Origin: Lentibacillus populi
Lineage (GTDB): Bacteria > Bacillota > Bacilli > Bacillales > Amphibacillaceae
DNA: 64,000 nucleotides
Assembly (NCBI GenBank): GCA_014642895.1
Contig: BMJD01000003.1
Span: 78,491 to 142,490, forward strand
Direction: 5' to 3'
The notes beneath the pieces are model-generated. The model had not been told where the DNA came from and made no database searches. It saw only the letters and a program-made list of their open reading frames with translations. Positions within the stretch are counted from its first letter, which is position 1. Each line of letters begins with the position of its first letter. Shown here piece after piece: positions 54,434 to 63,603 of this stretch. A program made the position numbers and the translations under genes.

Positions 54434-55681
54434 TTATTTTGACTCTTCATCTACCATCGACATTGCTAGTTTGGCTGCTGTGTCCAACTCTTTAATGGAT
54501 AAATAATATTGATATGTTTCTTTTGAATAAAATCGTGCCGTAAAAAGATCGCCATTTTCTTTGAGATGCGGAATCAATTCGTGATGTAAATAATCGTAAT
54601 AGAGAGGCTTTTGGTCTTCCAACAGAAAGGTGAGCAGTTGAAAATAAAGCTTATTGGTTTCGTTGTCTTCGGAAAGAGACATACCTTCTTTAATTAGATG
54701 GGACCATTTCACTGTTTCCTTAGCGGTAATAGGGTCGTTTTGCAACAACCGGCTATGGACTTGACCGATTAACGAACGAACGTAGAGACCTGTATTCTCT
54801 ATTTTTACAGATAGCTCCTTCGCTTCTTCATAGATGGTTTGGGCCATTTCAAAATCTTTTTTCTTGAAATACGTAAAAGCAAGGTTATTGGAAATAATAC
54901 ATTGTTCGAAATAATCTCCATAAATGTCACATGTTTGGATCAACTTCCGGTATCCTTCAACTGCTTCATCAAAATTATAGATTCCATTCGTTTCCATATG
55001 GAGAAGTAGTAGGCTTTCCGTATCCATAATCCGCTTATAATTATTTGTTTGTTTGAAATAATCAAGAGCCTTATTAGCGTAGAAAAGGGTCTTGCCCTGA
55101 TTATTAATGAAATAAGAATTACAGGCAACGTGATAGTAAAATTCATGATTGGAATATTCATTGGCATCGATATTCATTAAATGTTCTAAAGCTTTAGGAT
55201 AATGTCCTTTCAAGCCTTCTTCTATCCCCTTGACGTGTTCCTTCATATTGCATTCAAATTTTTGTAAAGTCGGATATTTTTCATCTAATTCCGCCATGAC
55301 ATTGTTGAAATTATCCATATTCCCGACTCTCAGATAATATCGACACCAAAGAAGGAGAAAAAATGGTCGAAAAACGTCCATATGAATAAAAGGACTATTA
55401 GTCAATTTATCTAGTTTGGTTTTGAAGGTTTCCATCTGATGCTTCACGATCATCTCATGCAACTGATGCAGTTCATTGTTCACATTTTTGAATCGCTCGA
55501 TTTCTTCTTCCGCTCGGATCCCGAGGCGCTCACATAATAAATTAGTAGTGACCTCAGAAAACTTTGTGGTATCCTTTTCAATTTTACTTAAATGAGCAAC
55601 AGAACAAATCCCTTTTCCAAGTTCCTCCTGAGTCCAACCTTTCCGTTTGCGATAATATTTGATGATGGTTCCTATTTTCAA
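54434..55681 (-). CDS. RRNPP-type regulator: XRE HTH plus TPR domain
   Basis: 415 residues. HTH at 4-58 (IIKYYRKRKGWTQEELGKGI ... LSKIEKDTTKFS). The rest is a series of helical TPR-like repeats, for example YYHVACNSYFINNQGKTLFY, ISNNLAFTYFKKKDFEMAQ and LYVRSLIGQVHSRLLQNDP. This matches the PlcR/NprR/Rgg layout, in which an imported peptide binds the TPR groove. It diverges from a large secreted protease, as NprR does from nprA in some bacilli, so control of that protease is a fair guess. I found no convincing signal-peptide gene next to it. Confidence 0.82.
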   Translation of the reverse strand: MKIGTIIKYYRKRKGWTQEELGKGICSVAHLSKIEKDTTKFSEVTTNLLCERLGIRAEEEIERFKNVNNELHQLHEMIVKHQMETFKTKLDKLTNSPFIHMDVFRPFFLLLWCRYYLRVGNMDNFNNVMAELDEKYPTLQKFECNMKEHVKGIEEGLKGHYPKALEHLMNIDANEYSNHEFYYHVACNSYFINNQGKTLFYANKALDYFKQTNNYKRIMDTESLLLLHMETNGIYNFDEAVEGYRKLIQTCDIYGDYFEQCIISNNLAFTYFKKKDFEMAQTIYEEAKELSVKIENTGLYVRSLIGQVHSRLLQNDPITAKETVKWSHLIKEGMSLSEDNETNKLYFQLLTFLLEDQKPLYYDYLHHELIPHLKENGDLFTARFYSKETYQYYLSIKELDTAAKLAMSMVDEESK

Positions 55682-56185
55682 CGTTCCTTACCCCCAATAA
55701 GAAAATGTCCAGACAGTATACTGTGTCTTTTGACCTGCTAATATTGCCCAAACCTAAAAACGCAAGTTAACTTGGTCATATCACGTGTGAATTTTGGACA
55801 AAATCAGACGGTTTACATGAGAATGCAATCCGAAAGGAGATCAGTAGTCCAATATCACATCTTTATGTTTCTTTAGAACCGAAAAATTTGCCCAAATTAG
55901 AAGCCTTGAATTAATTATAAACTTATAGATAAAATAGTAAAGACAAAATGTTCCTCATTTTTACAAAAATTTTATAAAAAGCCAGATGAGTGTATGACTT
56001 ATCTTCAGCATAAGTCTTTTTGTGAATAACAGAAAACTATCAATCTTGTAAACAACAAATTTATGTTGGTATTCTGTCGTTTCATGTTTTTTAAATTAAG
56101 GGGGGTGAGTAATTACACAGCACGTCAGTCACAAAACCGAAGTAAACATTATCAACGTAACAAAAATCGAAAGGAGACAGGAAAT
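55682..56185. promoter_or_regulatory. Divergent control region of regulator and protease
   Basis: About 500 bases with no supported gene. A hairpin at 55996-56016 (GACTTAT/ATAAGTC) followed by TTTTT stands in the protease leader and could stop early transcripts. AAAGGAGA at about 56169 serves the protease start. Confidence 0.55.
55996..56021 (+). terminator. Leader terminator ahead of the protease gene
   Basis: GACTTAT, a 7-base loop, ATAAGTC and five T's. It may end a short upstream transcript or attenuate the protease message. Confidence 0.6.
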
Positions 56186-59100
56186 TTGAAAATCAGAAAA
56201 AGTAAGTTTACTAGATTGCTCAGTGTTATCACAGCAATCATATTGCTGTTTTCGTGCGGTTGGCCGGGCCTTGGACAGGTCAAGGCGCAATCAGATTCGG
56301 ACGCTTCCACATCTCTGCATAAATCACAGCCGCAATCGAAAACCAAAATCAGCAAAGACCTCAAAGGAAAATTCAAAAAGAAAGACCAACTCACATTTCT
56401 AGTCAAGTTCAAAGAACAAGTGGACACAAAAAAAGTCGCCGATGAGGCAGTTAATAAGGCTAAAAAAAATAGTCTTAGTATGGCAAAAACAGAATTGAAA
56501 AAGCGTACTGCCGTCGTTTCTGCATTGCGTGCCAAGTCACTGGACACACAAGCGACTGTTAAACAATTTTTACAGAAACAGAAAAAAGCAGGTAATATAA
56601 AAAGCTTCGATTCGTTCTACATCGTCAACACGATGGCGGTGACCGGGACGAAGGAAGTTGCAGAGGAACTCGCAAAATTCGGGGAGATCGAAAAAATTCT
56701 CCCGAACCGGACGAGACATCTTATCGAAGGAAACCACACAAAAACTAAAGAGAAAGCGCTTGCTCAGTCCAAGGTAGAAACCTCGGATGACAATACAGTT
56801 GAACCAAATATTGAACATATCGGTGCTCCGCAAGTATGGAAAATGGGCATCGACGGAACGGGAACCGTTGTCGCCAGCATTGACACAGGCGTACAATGGG
56901 ATCATCCAGCATTAAAAGAGAAATACCGTGGTTATGATCCGGACAACTCGGATCAGCCAAACAATGAATTCAACTGGTTTGATGCTACAGGGGGAGATCA
57001 GGACGCACCGTACGATGATAACAGCCACGGGACACATTCGACGGGAACCATAGTTGGATCTGAAGCGGATGGATCCAATCAGATCGGGGTAGCCCCCGGA
57101 GCCAAATGGATCGCAGCCAAAGCTTTTGGTGCTAAAGGTACCGGTTTGGATACCGATATCCTGGCAGCCGGGGAATGGATGCTAGCTCCGAAAGATGCAA
57201 ACGGCAACCCGCACCCGGAAAAAGCGCCTGACATTGTCAATAACTCTTGGGGCGGTGGTGCCGGTTTGGATGAGCTCTACCGTCCTATGGTGAAAAGCTG
57301 GCGTGCGGCAGGCATCTTTCCCGTTTTCGCTGCAGGGAACGTTGACCTAGACAACCCGGGTGGCCCCGGATCTGTTGCTTCCCCTGGTAATTTTCCAGAA
57401 TCATTTGCAGTTGGAGCAACCAACAATAACGATGAATTGGCCAGCTTCTCCCTGCAAGGCCCTTCACCGTATGACGAAATCAAACCGGAGGTCGTTGCAC
57501 CGGGCGTAGGCATACGTTCATCTATACCGGGAGCCGACTATGGTGGCAAAAACGGTACCTCGATGGCAGCACCCGCGGTTTCTGGAACGGTTGCGCTTCT
57601 GTTGCAGGCCAATGCTTCCCTGAAGGTGGACGAAGTCGAAGACATTTTATTAAATACGGCAAAACCGTTAACCGATAACGATTTCCCTAATTCACCAAAC
57701 AACGGTTATGGTCATGGTTTGATTCAGGCCTTTCATGCCGTTTCGTCAGTAGTTTCTGGACTTGGGACGGTTGAAGGTACTGTCAGTCAAGAGGGTGAGG
57801 ACAATGAACCTCCTACCTACCAACATGAGGCGCCGGATCAATCCTATGCGGGCATTGACATCCCGCTTGAAATGAGCGCACAGGATAATGTCGTTGTCAA
57901 AGGTGTCAAGCTGCAGTATCGCAGTTCCAAAAATGATGAATGGCAAACGACTAAGGCCGAGCTCGTGGACGGTAACTATAAAGACGGCGTTTATGATGCC
58001 ATCATCCCAGGAGATTCGGTGGGAGAACCGTCCGTTGAATACAGGTGGACAATCGCCGACTACGGCGGGAACGATGTCACCACCGATATTTATAAAGTGG
58101 ATGTCAAACCCGGGATTACGACCGGTTACAGCACGGATTTTGAAACCCCGCCCGTCGGTTGGACCTCCTATGGAATTAGCAATTATTGGGAGTGGGGCAA
58201 GCCGACATCTGGTCCCGGCAAAGCTTTTTCCGGAGATAATGTGTATGCTACAAACTTGGACGGTGGCACCAGTAACATGAGCACAGCGACCCTGGAGATG
58301 CCGCCGATTGACCTGCCGGGCGGCGAATCCTATCTCCGGTTCAAACAATGGTATAGTTTTTATATGGCCGGTGATGTTGCAGTTTCTCGTGGATATATAT
58401 TAATTTCCACAGACCAGGAAAATTGGACAAGATTAGGGGAGTTCGGTGGAGACGGGGAAAGCGATGGTTGGGTGGACGGCGAATTTAGTTTATCCAAATA
58501 TGCCGGTCAGCGCGTGTATATTGCCTTCCAATATGCAAGCCTCGGCAATATGGATAAACCTGGCTGGTATTTGGATGATGTCAAACTGAGCGATACACCG
58601 CTGCACCAGGACGAAGAACCACCAACCTATGACCAGCAAACCCCTTCAAAAGCCTATGCCGGAATGAAACTGCCCTTAACGATCGACGTTCAGGACAATT
58701 ACTCCGTCGAGCAAGTTGAACTTCAATATCGTGGCGCCGACAGCAGTGACTGGCAAAGCGTACAAGCGGAACTTGTGGAAGGAGATAAATCCGATGGCAC
58801 CTATTCCGTAACGATCCCGGGTGAGGATGTTAACGAACCGTCCATTACCTATAGGTGGCATCTCGTTGATTACGGTGGAAATGAAGTAACCAGTGACACT
58901 TATGAGGTACCAGTGGGAACTCCGGTGACAATCGGATACAGCACGGATTTTGAATCCGATCCCGGATGGATATCCTACGGAAACAACAATTCCTGGGAGC
59001 GCGGAACACCAACCTCCGGGCCGGAGCATGCAATTTCCGGAGATAACGTCTATGCAACCAACCTTGATGGGGATTACCCTGATGGCAGCGATGCTTACCT

Positions 59101-61462
59101 GGAGATGCCGCCCTTGGAATTGCCGGACGGAAATGCTTACTTGCAGTTCAAACACTGGTATAAATTTACAGACTATGACTATACGCGTGATTTTGGTGAA
59201 GTTCTCGTCTCCACCGATCAGGAAAATTGGGAACCCCTTGCCCGCTTTAACACATATGGTTCTATCTGGCAGTACGTTGAAGCTGATCTGTCTGATTACG
59301 CAGGAAAAACCGTTTACGTCGCCTTCCATATTGAAAGCGATGAAACTGGCGGCCATGAACCCGGCTGGTATTTGGATGACGTTACATTAAGCGACACATC
59401 GATTTTTAGATCAAATCAGGCCCATCTAGGTGTGATGCCTCATCACCAAAACAGCCAGGCATTGAAGAAAATCAAAGCGGAAAAAACATTGGAAAAAGCC
59501 AAAAGCAGTAAGAAGACCTTGAAAAAGTCGAAGAAACTGAACAAAAAGTCGGTGGATCTGGACAATATGAAGCCGGCTAAGCGGGAAAACGTTAAGACAC
59601 CTTTTGCTTCACACAAAGCAAGTAAGAATAACAAAACTAGAGAGCACGTTTCCTCACTGCCGCTGAACGCGACGGTTAGTGTTCAGGAAACCGGGATCTT
59701 CACCAAAACGGATCCGAGAGACGGCAGTTATTCGATGATCCATCCGGAGGGTACCTACACGCTGGAAGCGGACGCCTATGGATTCCGTTCACAAACGCAA
59801 TCCGTGGAAATTCCGAAAGACGGCAAAGCAGATGCGAAATTTACCCTGCAGCCTATCCCAAAAGGAACGATCACGGGTAAGGTGACGAACAAATCGACCG
59901 GTGAGCCTGTAGCGAATGCCACCGTCATGCTCATGGAAGATCCGGCGATTGCGCCTGTCAAGACGGATGAAAACGGGAATTACTCGTTTACCGCCTATGA
60001 AGGGAACTACACGCTCCATGTGTCGGCTCTGAAGTATCACAGTAAAGATGTTGATGTGATGATTAAAGGGGATGAGAGCACTGAGAAGGACGTTCAATTG
60101 AAACCGTTTATCGGCACCCCCGGTGAAATCGGCTACGATGATGGAACACCGGAAAACGCACGCGCCTTCAATGAGGCGGGCAACGGCTGGGCTGTGAAGA
60201 TGTCCCTTCCAGAAGGGCAGGATAGCGCCATGGTTACCGGCGGGAAATTCCTCTTCTGGAATGATCTATTCCCGTCACCGGGAGGAGACAAGTTCAAGGT
60301 TGAAATCTGGGATGCAGGCGGTAAAGACGGCGCGCCCGGCAAAAAACTGGCCGGCCCCGTGGACGCCACCGCCATCCGGGATGAAACCCAATGGACGAAG
60401 GTCGATTTAAGTGAGCTTGGTGTTATCGTGGACGGCGATTTCTACATGGTTTACATCCAGACAAAGGATGGTGACCAATCCCCGGGTCTTGCAACAGATG
60501 AAAACAGTCCTAACGCGGGACGCAGCTGGCAAATGGGGGGTGGGTCATGGTCTCCTTCACCCGCGGATCAAGGGAACTATATGATCCGTGCGCTGGTCAG
60601 CTATGAGCTAACACCGCCGGTGATCACATCTCCGAAAGGCAACTCATTCACCAATGATTCAACCATCACGGTGAAAGGGGAAGCCAAAAAGGGAGCTACA
60701 GTCGACATCATGAATAACGGAGACAAGGTTGTCACCACGGATACAACGGATGACGGGAAGTTCTCAGCCGACATCACCCTTAAAGACGGTGAAAACGTAT
60801 TAACAGCCACCGCTTCTACCGATGCCGGAACAACCGAACCGTCGGATACCGTCACAGTGACGCTTGATCAAGACAAACCGAGGATAACGATTGACAGTCC
60901 GAAAGACCGTTCGAAGACGAACAAAATGGTTGCTAACGTGAACGGAACGGTTTCCGATAAACATTTGGATTGGGTGAAAGTGAATGGCAAGAAAGCTAAC
61001 ATCGATGAAGACGGATCCTATTCACAGCGGGTTCTGCTCGATAACGGTGAAAATAACATCAAGGTCGTTGCCCAGGACAAGGCAGGCAATAAGACAACGA
61101 AAACCGTTACTGTCTTCGCTAAGTCAGACGCACCAGAGATTAGCAATCTCAAACCGGCAGAAGATCAATATCTTAATACGGGTCAATCAGTGATCATTTC
61201 AATGGACACAGAGCCCGGGTTGCATCCAACATTTATGATTCACCTGCCGCTAGCCAATCCATCTTCGGCCAAGACAAGTAGCATCAAGGAATTACCGATG
61301 ATGGAAACAACGCCAGGTCATTATATCGGGGTATGGACGGCTACCTCAATGAAGAATGTAAAAGGTGCTGGAATCGAAGTGATCGTAAAGGATGATTACG
61401 GGAATGTGTCCAGAAAAGAGGCCGATGGAGAATTGTTTATTAATGTACCGAAGTCTGATTAG
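56186..61462 (+). CDS. Bacillopeptidase F-like S8 serine protease, multidomain
   Basis: 1758 residues from TTG 56186, with AAAGGAG about 10 bases upstream. Signal peptide to KAQ (about residue 35), I9-type propeptide to about 180, then the subtilisin domain with D233 (SIDTGVQWDHP), H281 (NSHGTHSTGTIVG), N385 (FAAGN) and S459 (NGTSMAAPAVSG). After it come two long repeats (about 540-805 and 809-1065), each an Ig-like plus MAM/jelly-roll part (YSTDFE...GWYLDDV.LSD), a Lys-rich linker, two carboxypeptidase-regulatory-like folds (about 1160-1310), a lectin-like domain and two or three bacterial Ig domains. No wall anchor, so it is released. It is longer than B. subtilis Bpr. Confidence 0.92.
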   Translation: MKIRKSKFTRLLSVITAIILLFSCGWPGLGQVKAQSDSDASTSLHKSQPQSKTKISKDLKGKFKKKDQLTFLVKFKEQVDTKKVADEAVNKAKKNSLSMAKTELKKRTAVVSALRAKSLDTQATVKQFLQKQKKAGNIKSFDSFYIVNTMAVTGTKEVAEELAKFGEIEKILPNRTRHLIEGNHTKTKEKALAQSKVETSDDNTVEPNIEHIGAPQVWKMGIDGTGTVVASIDTGVQWDHPALKEKYRGYDPDNSDQPNNEFNWFDATGGDQDAPYDDNSHGTHSTGTIVGSEADGSNQIGVAPGAKWIAAKAFGAKGTGLDTDILAAGEWMLAPKDANGNPHPEKAPDIVNNSWGGGAGLDELYRPMVKSWRAAGIFPVFAAGNVDLDNPGGPGSVASPGNFPESFAVGATNNNDELASFSLQGPSPYDEIKPEVVAPGVGIRSSIPGADYGGKNGTSMAAPAVSGTVALLLQANASLKVDEVEDILLNTAKPLTDNDFPNSPNNGYGHGLIQAFHAVSSVVSGLGTVEGTVSQEGEDNEPPTYQHEAPDQSYAGIDIPLEMSAQDNVVVKGVKLQYRSSKNDEWQTTKAELVDGNYKDGVYDAIIPGDSVGEPSVEYRWTIADYGGNDVTTDIYKVDVKPGITTGYSTDFETPPVGWTSYGISNYWEWGKPTSGPGKAFSGDNVYATNLDGGTSNMSTATLEMPPIDLPGGESYLRFKQWYSFYMAGDVAVSRGYILISTDQENWTRLGEFGGDGESDGWVDGEFSLSKYAGQRVYIAFQYASLGNMDKPGWYLDDVKLSDTPLHQDEEPPTYDQQTPSKAYAGMKLPLTIDVQDNYSVEQVELQYRGADSSDWQSVQAELVEGDKSDGTYSVTIPGEDVNEPSITYRWHLVDYGGNEVTSDTYEVPVGTPVTIGYSTDFESDPGWISYGNNNSWERGTPTSGPEHAISGDNVYATNLDGDYPDGSDAYLEMPPLELPDGNAYLQFKHWYKFTDYDYTRDFGEVLVSTDQENWEPLARFNTYGSIWQYVEADLSDYAGKTVYVAFHIESDETGGHEPGWYLDDVTLSDTSIFRSNQAHLGVMPHHQNSQALKKIKAEKTLEKAKSSKKTLKKSKKLNKKSVDLDNMKPAKRENVKTPFASHKASKNNKTREHVSSLPLNATVSVQETGIFTKTDPRDGSYSMIHPEGTYTLEADAYGFRSQTQSVEIPKDGKADAKFTLQPIPKGTITGKVTNKSTGEPVANATVMLMEDPAIAPVKTDENGNYSFTAYEGNYTLHVSALKYHSKDVDVMIKGDESTEKDVQLKPFIGTPGEIGYDDGTPENARAFNEAGNGWAVKMSLPEGQDSAMVTGGKFLFWNDLFPSPGGDKFKVEIWDAGGKDGAPGKKLAGPVDATAIRDETQWTKVDLSELGVIVDGDFYMVYIQTKDGDQSPGLATDENSPNAGRSWQMGGGSWSPSPADQGNYMIRALVSYELTPPVITSPKGNSFTNDSTITVKGEAKKGATVDIMNNGDKVVTTDTTDDGKFSADITLKDGENVLTATASTDAGTTEPSDTVTVTLDQDKPRITIDSPKDRSKTNKMVANVNGTVSDKHLDWVKVNGKKANIDEDGSYSQRVLLDNGENNIKVVAQDKAGNKTTKTVTVFAKSDAPEISNLKPAEDQYLNTGQSVIISMDTEPGLHPTFMIHLPLANPSSAKTSSIKELPMMETTPGHYIGVWTATSMKNVKGAGIEVIVKDDYGNVSRKEADGELFINVPKSD

Positions 61463-61509
61463 GTTAAAAAGAATCAACACTGTCAACGGGGTTTGACAAA
61501 AGTTGTTTT

Positions 61510-61545
61510 AGGGGCTGTCTTTAAGTCACTTTCTGAACAGCCCCT
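61510..61545 (+). terminator. Terminator of the protease gene
   Basis: AGGGGCTGT and ACAGCCCCT form a perfect stem, then TTTACC. It separates the protease from the camelysin gene. Confidence 0.8.
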
Positions 61546-61577
61546 TTTACCTATTCAATCAAAGGAGGAAGACAATT

Positions 61578-62168
61578 ATGGGGTTAAAGCAAAAACTGGG
61601 AATGGGTGTCATGTCTGCGGCACTCGGGATCGCACTTATCGGAGGAGGAACGTACGCATACTTTAGTGATTCGGTTGAAGCCACAAGTACCTTCGCAGCC
61701 GGGACGATGGATTTAACGTTCAACCAGCCGACCGGAAACGGTAAGAACGTCATATTTGATCTTGATAACATCAAACCGGGGGACACGCAGCAACAATCGT
61801 TCAGTCTTGAGAATAATGGAACGCTTGACTTTTCGAAAGTGCTATTGGATACGGATTATTCGGTCGAAGATGCTAAGGGTGACAATGATGGGGAAGATTT
61901 CGGAAAGTATATTAATGTCAAGTTCTTTCTGAATACAACAAAAGGAAAAAGGTTGATTGAAAATACGACGTTGGATCAGCTAGCGAATGGTGATGCCCTG
62001 GATGTATTGGGCGGAGAAGGACTTGCTGCAGGCGGTGAACATTATGAGAATTTTTATGTTCAAATTGAATTTGTAGACAACGGCGAGGATCAGAACAAAT
62101 TCCAGGGTGACTCCTTAACGCTTGACTGGACCTTTACCGCTGAACAAACCACAGGTGATGAAAAATGA
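61578..62168 (+). CDS. TasA/CalY (camelysin) family secreted protein
   Basis: 196 residues with AAAGGAGG 9-10 bases before the ATG. The N-terminus GLKQKLGMGVMSAALGIALIGGGTYAYFSD is the family signal; cleavage is expected before or at AYFSD. Mature features ATSTFAAGTMDLTF, IKPGDTQQQSFSLENNGTLDFSKV and LTLDWTFTAEQ are shared by TasA fibre proteins and the peptidase M73 camelysins. It could form matrix fibres or act as a surface protease; family members do one or the other. It has no sipW-type peptidase gene next to it. Confidence 0.9.
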   Translation: MGLKQKLGMGVMSAALGIALIGGGTYAYFSDSVEATSTFAAGTMDLTFNQPTGNGKNVIFDLDNIKPGDTQQQSFSLENNGTLDFSKVLLDTDYSVEDAKGDNDGEDFGKYINVKFFLNTTKGKRLIENTTLDQLANGDALDVLGGEGLAAGGEHYENFYVQIEFVDNGEDQNKFQGDSLTLDWTFTAEQTTGDEK

Positions 62169-62320
62169 TATAATAACCCAGTTCTCAAATGTTTATATCA
62201 GTAATCGAGATATGGGTGAGGTAACTGACTCCACCCTGACACCAACGCACAAACGGTTCCGTATACGGCGGTTCCAGTTATATCCGACTAAGATAGTTAT
62301 ATCTTGCTGTTAGGCTCTTG
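62169..62320. other. Non-coding block with repeated GGTTCC words
   Basis: Bases 62210-62310 contain CGGTTCCGTATACGGCGGTTCC-like symmetry (split GGTTCCGTATAC / GGCGGTTCC) and TATATCCGACTAAGATAGTTATATC, a possible hairpin. It looks like part of a mobile-element end, but I cannot name it. An open frame through it has no ribosome site. Confidence 0.3.
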
Positions 62321-62321
62321 T

Positions 62322-62360
62322 ACCCTTGGTGATGCTAGTAGGCATTACCAAGGGTTTTTG
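62322..62360 (+). terminator. Strong terminator
   Basis: ACCCTTGGTGATGC pairs with GCATTACCAAGGGT (one G-T pair) and is followed by TTTTTG. It probably ends the camelysin transcript. Confidence 0.8.
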
Positions 62361-62532
62361 TGTAGGGGCGGACTAATGGTATTTCGTCAGTAGCCTTTCA
62401 GAGAATTTCCCCATTCACGAGATTCTTGGGCTGAGTCTCTAAGCTGTCTTAGATTCTGTACCATACCTTTTAACATTTTAGGGATGAAACTATTGAAAAA
62501 AAAGATGTAGTATAATGGAGGCGGAATATGAG

Positions 62533-62578
62533 TTGACAATAAAGGCACATACCAGTAAGATATTTGTAATCGATTACA
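62533..62578 (+). promoter_or_regulatory. Promoter and palindromic operator of the LacI gene
   Basis: TTGACA-17-TAAGAT at 62533-62561 is a strong sigma-A promoter. TGTAATCGATTACA at 62565-62578, a perfect 14-base palindrome, lies at the transcription start, a standard place for LacI-type autoregulation. Confidence 0.8.
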
Positions 62579-62606
62579 TATTTTTGTAGAGAAAGAAGGT
62601 GATTTC

Positions 62607-63590
62607 ATGGCGACTATACAGGAAGTAGCCAAAAGAGCGGGCGTTTCTGTTGCGACCGTTTCACGGGTTATCAATAAGCGGAGCAAAGTTTCCATGAAAG
62701 CCAGGATTCGGGTGGAACAAGCAATTAAAGAATTGAATTATGAGCCGAGTGTACTTGGACGAAACTTAAGGAACTCTGAAAGCAGGCTATTACTCGTTTT
62801 ATTGCCAAGTATTTCAAATCCGTTTTATTCCGAAATTATAAATGGAATTGAGGATACCGCTATCGGACAGGGATATAACATTCTTCTTTGTGAGACCGAT
62901 TCGAACCCAGAGCGGGAGGCAATCTATTTTAATATGATGCGAAACCGATTAGCTGATGGCATTATTTTAATGGATCCCACAGTAAATCAGGAAAACTTGC
63001 ATGAACTGGCAAGTAAATATCCAGTGGTTCAGTGTAGTGAGTTTGATGAAGATGGAAATATTTCGTATGTAACGATTAATAATCAATTGGCCGCATATCA
63101 GGCTGTAAAACATTTGATTAAGCTGGGGAAGCAAAAAATCGCGTTGATCAACTCAGATGAAAAGTTTCTTTATGCACGGGAACGAAGAAGCGGTTATGAG
63201 AAGGCATTAAAGGAATTTGCTATCCCGATCGAGGAAAAATGGATTTATAATACGGATAATCTTAGTTTTGAGAGTGGACAACAGGCAATGCGATTCCTGC
63301 TGAACCAAGAAGATCGCCCTGCAGCTGTTTTCGCTGTTTCTGACTTATTTGCGATTGGTGCATTGAAAGAGATAAATTCGAATGGGTTACGGGTGCCAGA
63401 TGATATTGCAGTGATTGGCTTTGATAAAATCAGCTTTTCCAATATGACGTATCCAACATTAACGACTGTTGCACAACCGATGTACCGGATGGGCTGCATT
63501 TCAGCAAATATGATTATCAATAAAATAAAAGGTGAAGAAGTGGACAGTTTAATTTTGGACCATGAATTGATCATTCGTGAGTCAACCTAA
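62607..63590 (+). CDS. LacI-family regulator
   Basis: 327 residues; AGAAGGTG lies 6-8 bases before the ATG. HTH ATIQEVAKRAGVSVATVSRVINKRSKVS and the hinge LNYEPSVLGRNLRN open the protein; the core has GINGIED-like IINGIEDTAIGQGYN, YVTINNQLAAYQAV and TYPTLTTVAQPMYRMG. The palindrome at its own promoter should be its site. It is 13 bases before an SDR gene that it probably controls. The effector is unknown. Confidence 0.9.
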   Translation: MATIQEVAKRAGVSVATVSRVINKRSKVSMKARIRVEQAIKELNYEPSVLGRNLRNSESRLLLVLLPSISNPFYSEIINGIEDTAIGQGYNILLCETDSNPEREAIYFNMMRNRLADGIILMDPTVNQENLHELASKYPVVQCSEFDEDGNISYVTINNQLAAYQAVKHLIKLGKQKIALINSDEKFLYARERRSGYEKALKEFAIPIEEKWIYNTDNLSFESGQQAMRFLLNQEDRPAAVFAVSDLFAIGALKEINSNGLRVPDDIAVIGFDKISFSNMTYPTLTTVAQPMYRMGCISANMIINKIKGEEVDSLILDHELIIREST

Positions 63591-63603
63591 AGGAAGTGGT
63601 AAA

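Noticed and set aside
57746..59390. Frames of 130-226 codons on either strand inside the protease gene
   Set aside because: They overlap a gene with clear catalytic motifs and repeated domains and have no ribosome sites; shadows of biased codon use.
62210..62310. Riboswitch or structured RNA near GGTTCC symmetry
   Set aside because: It lies downstream of a gene and before a terminator, and I could not fit it to a known class.
62122..62313. 63-codon frame after the camelysin gene
   Set aside because: It starts inside the camelysin gene in another frame, has no ribosome site and runs through hairpin-rich non-coding DNA.
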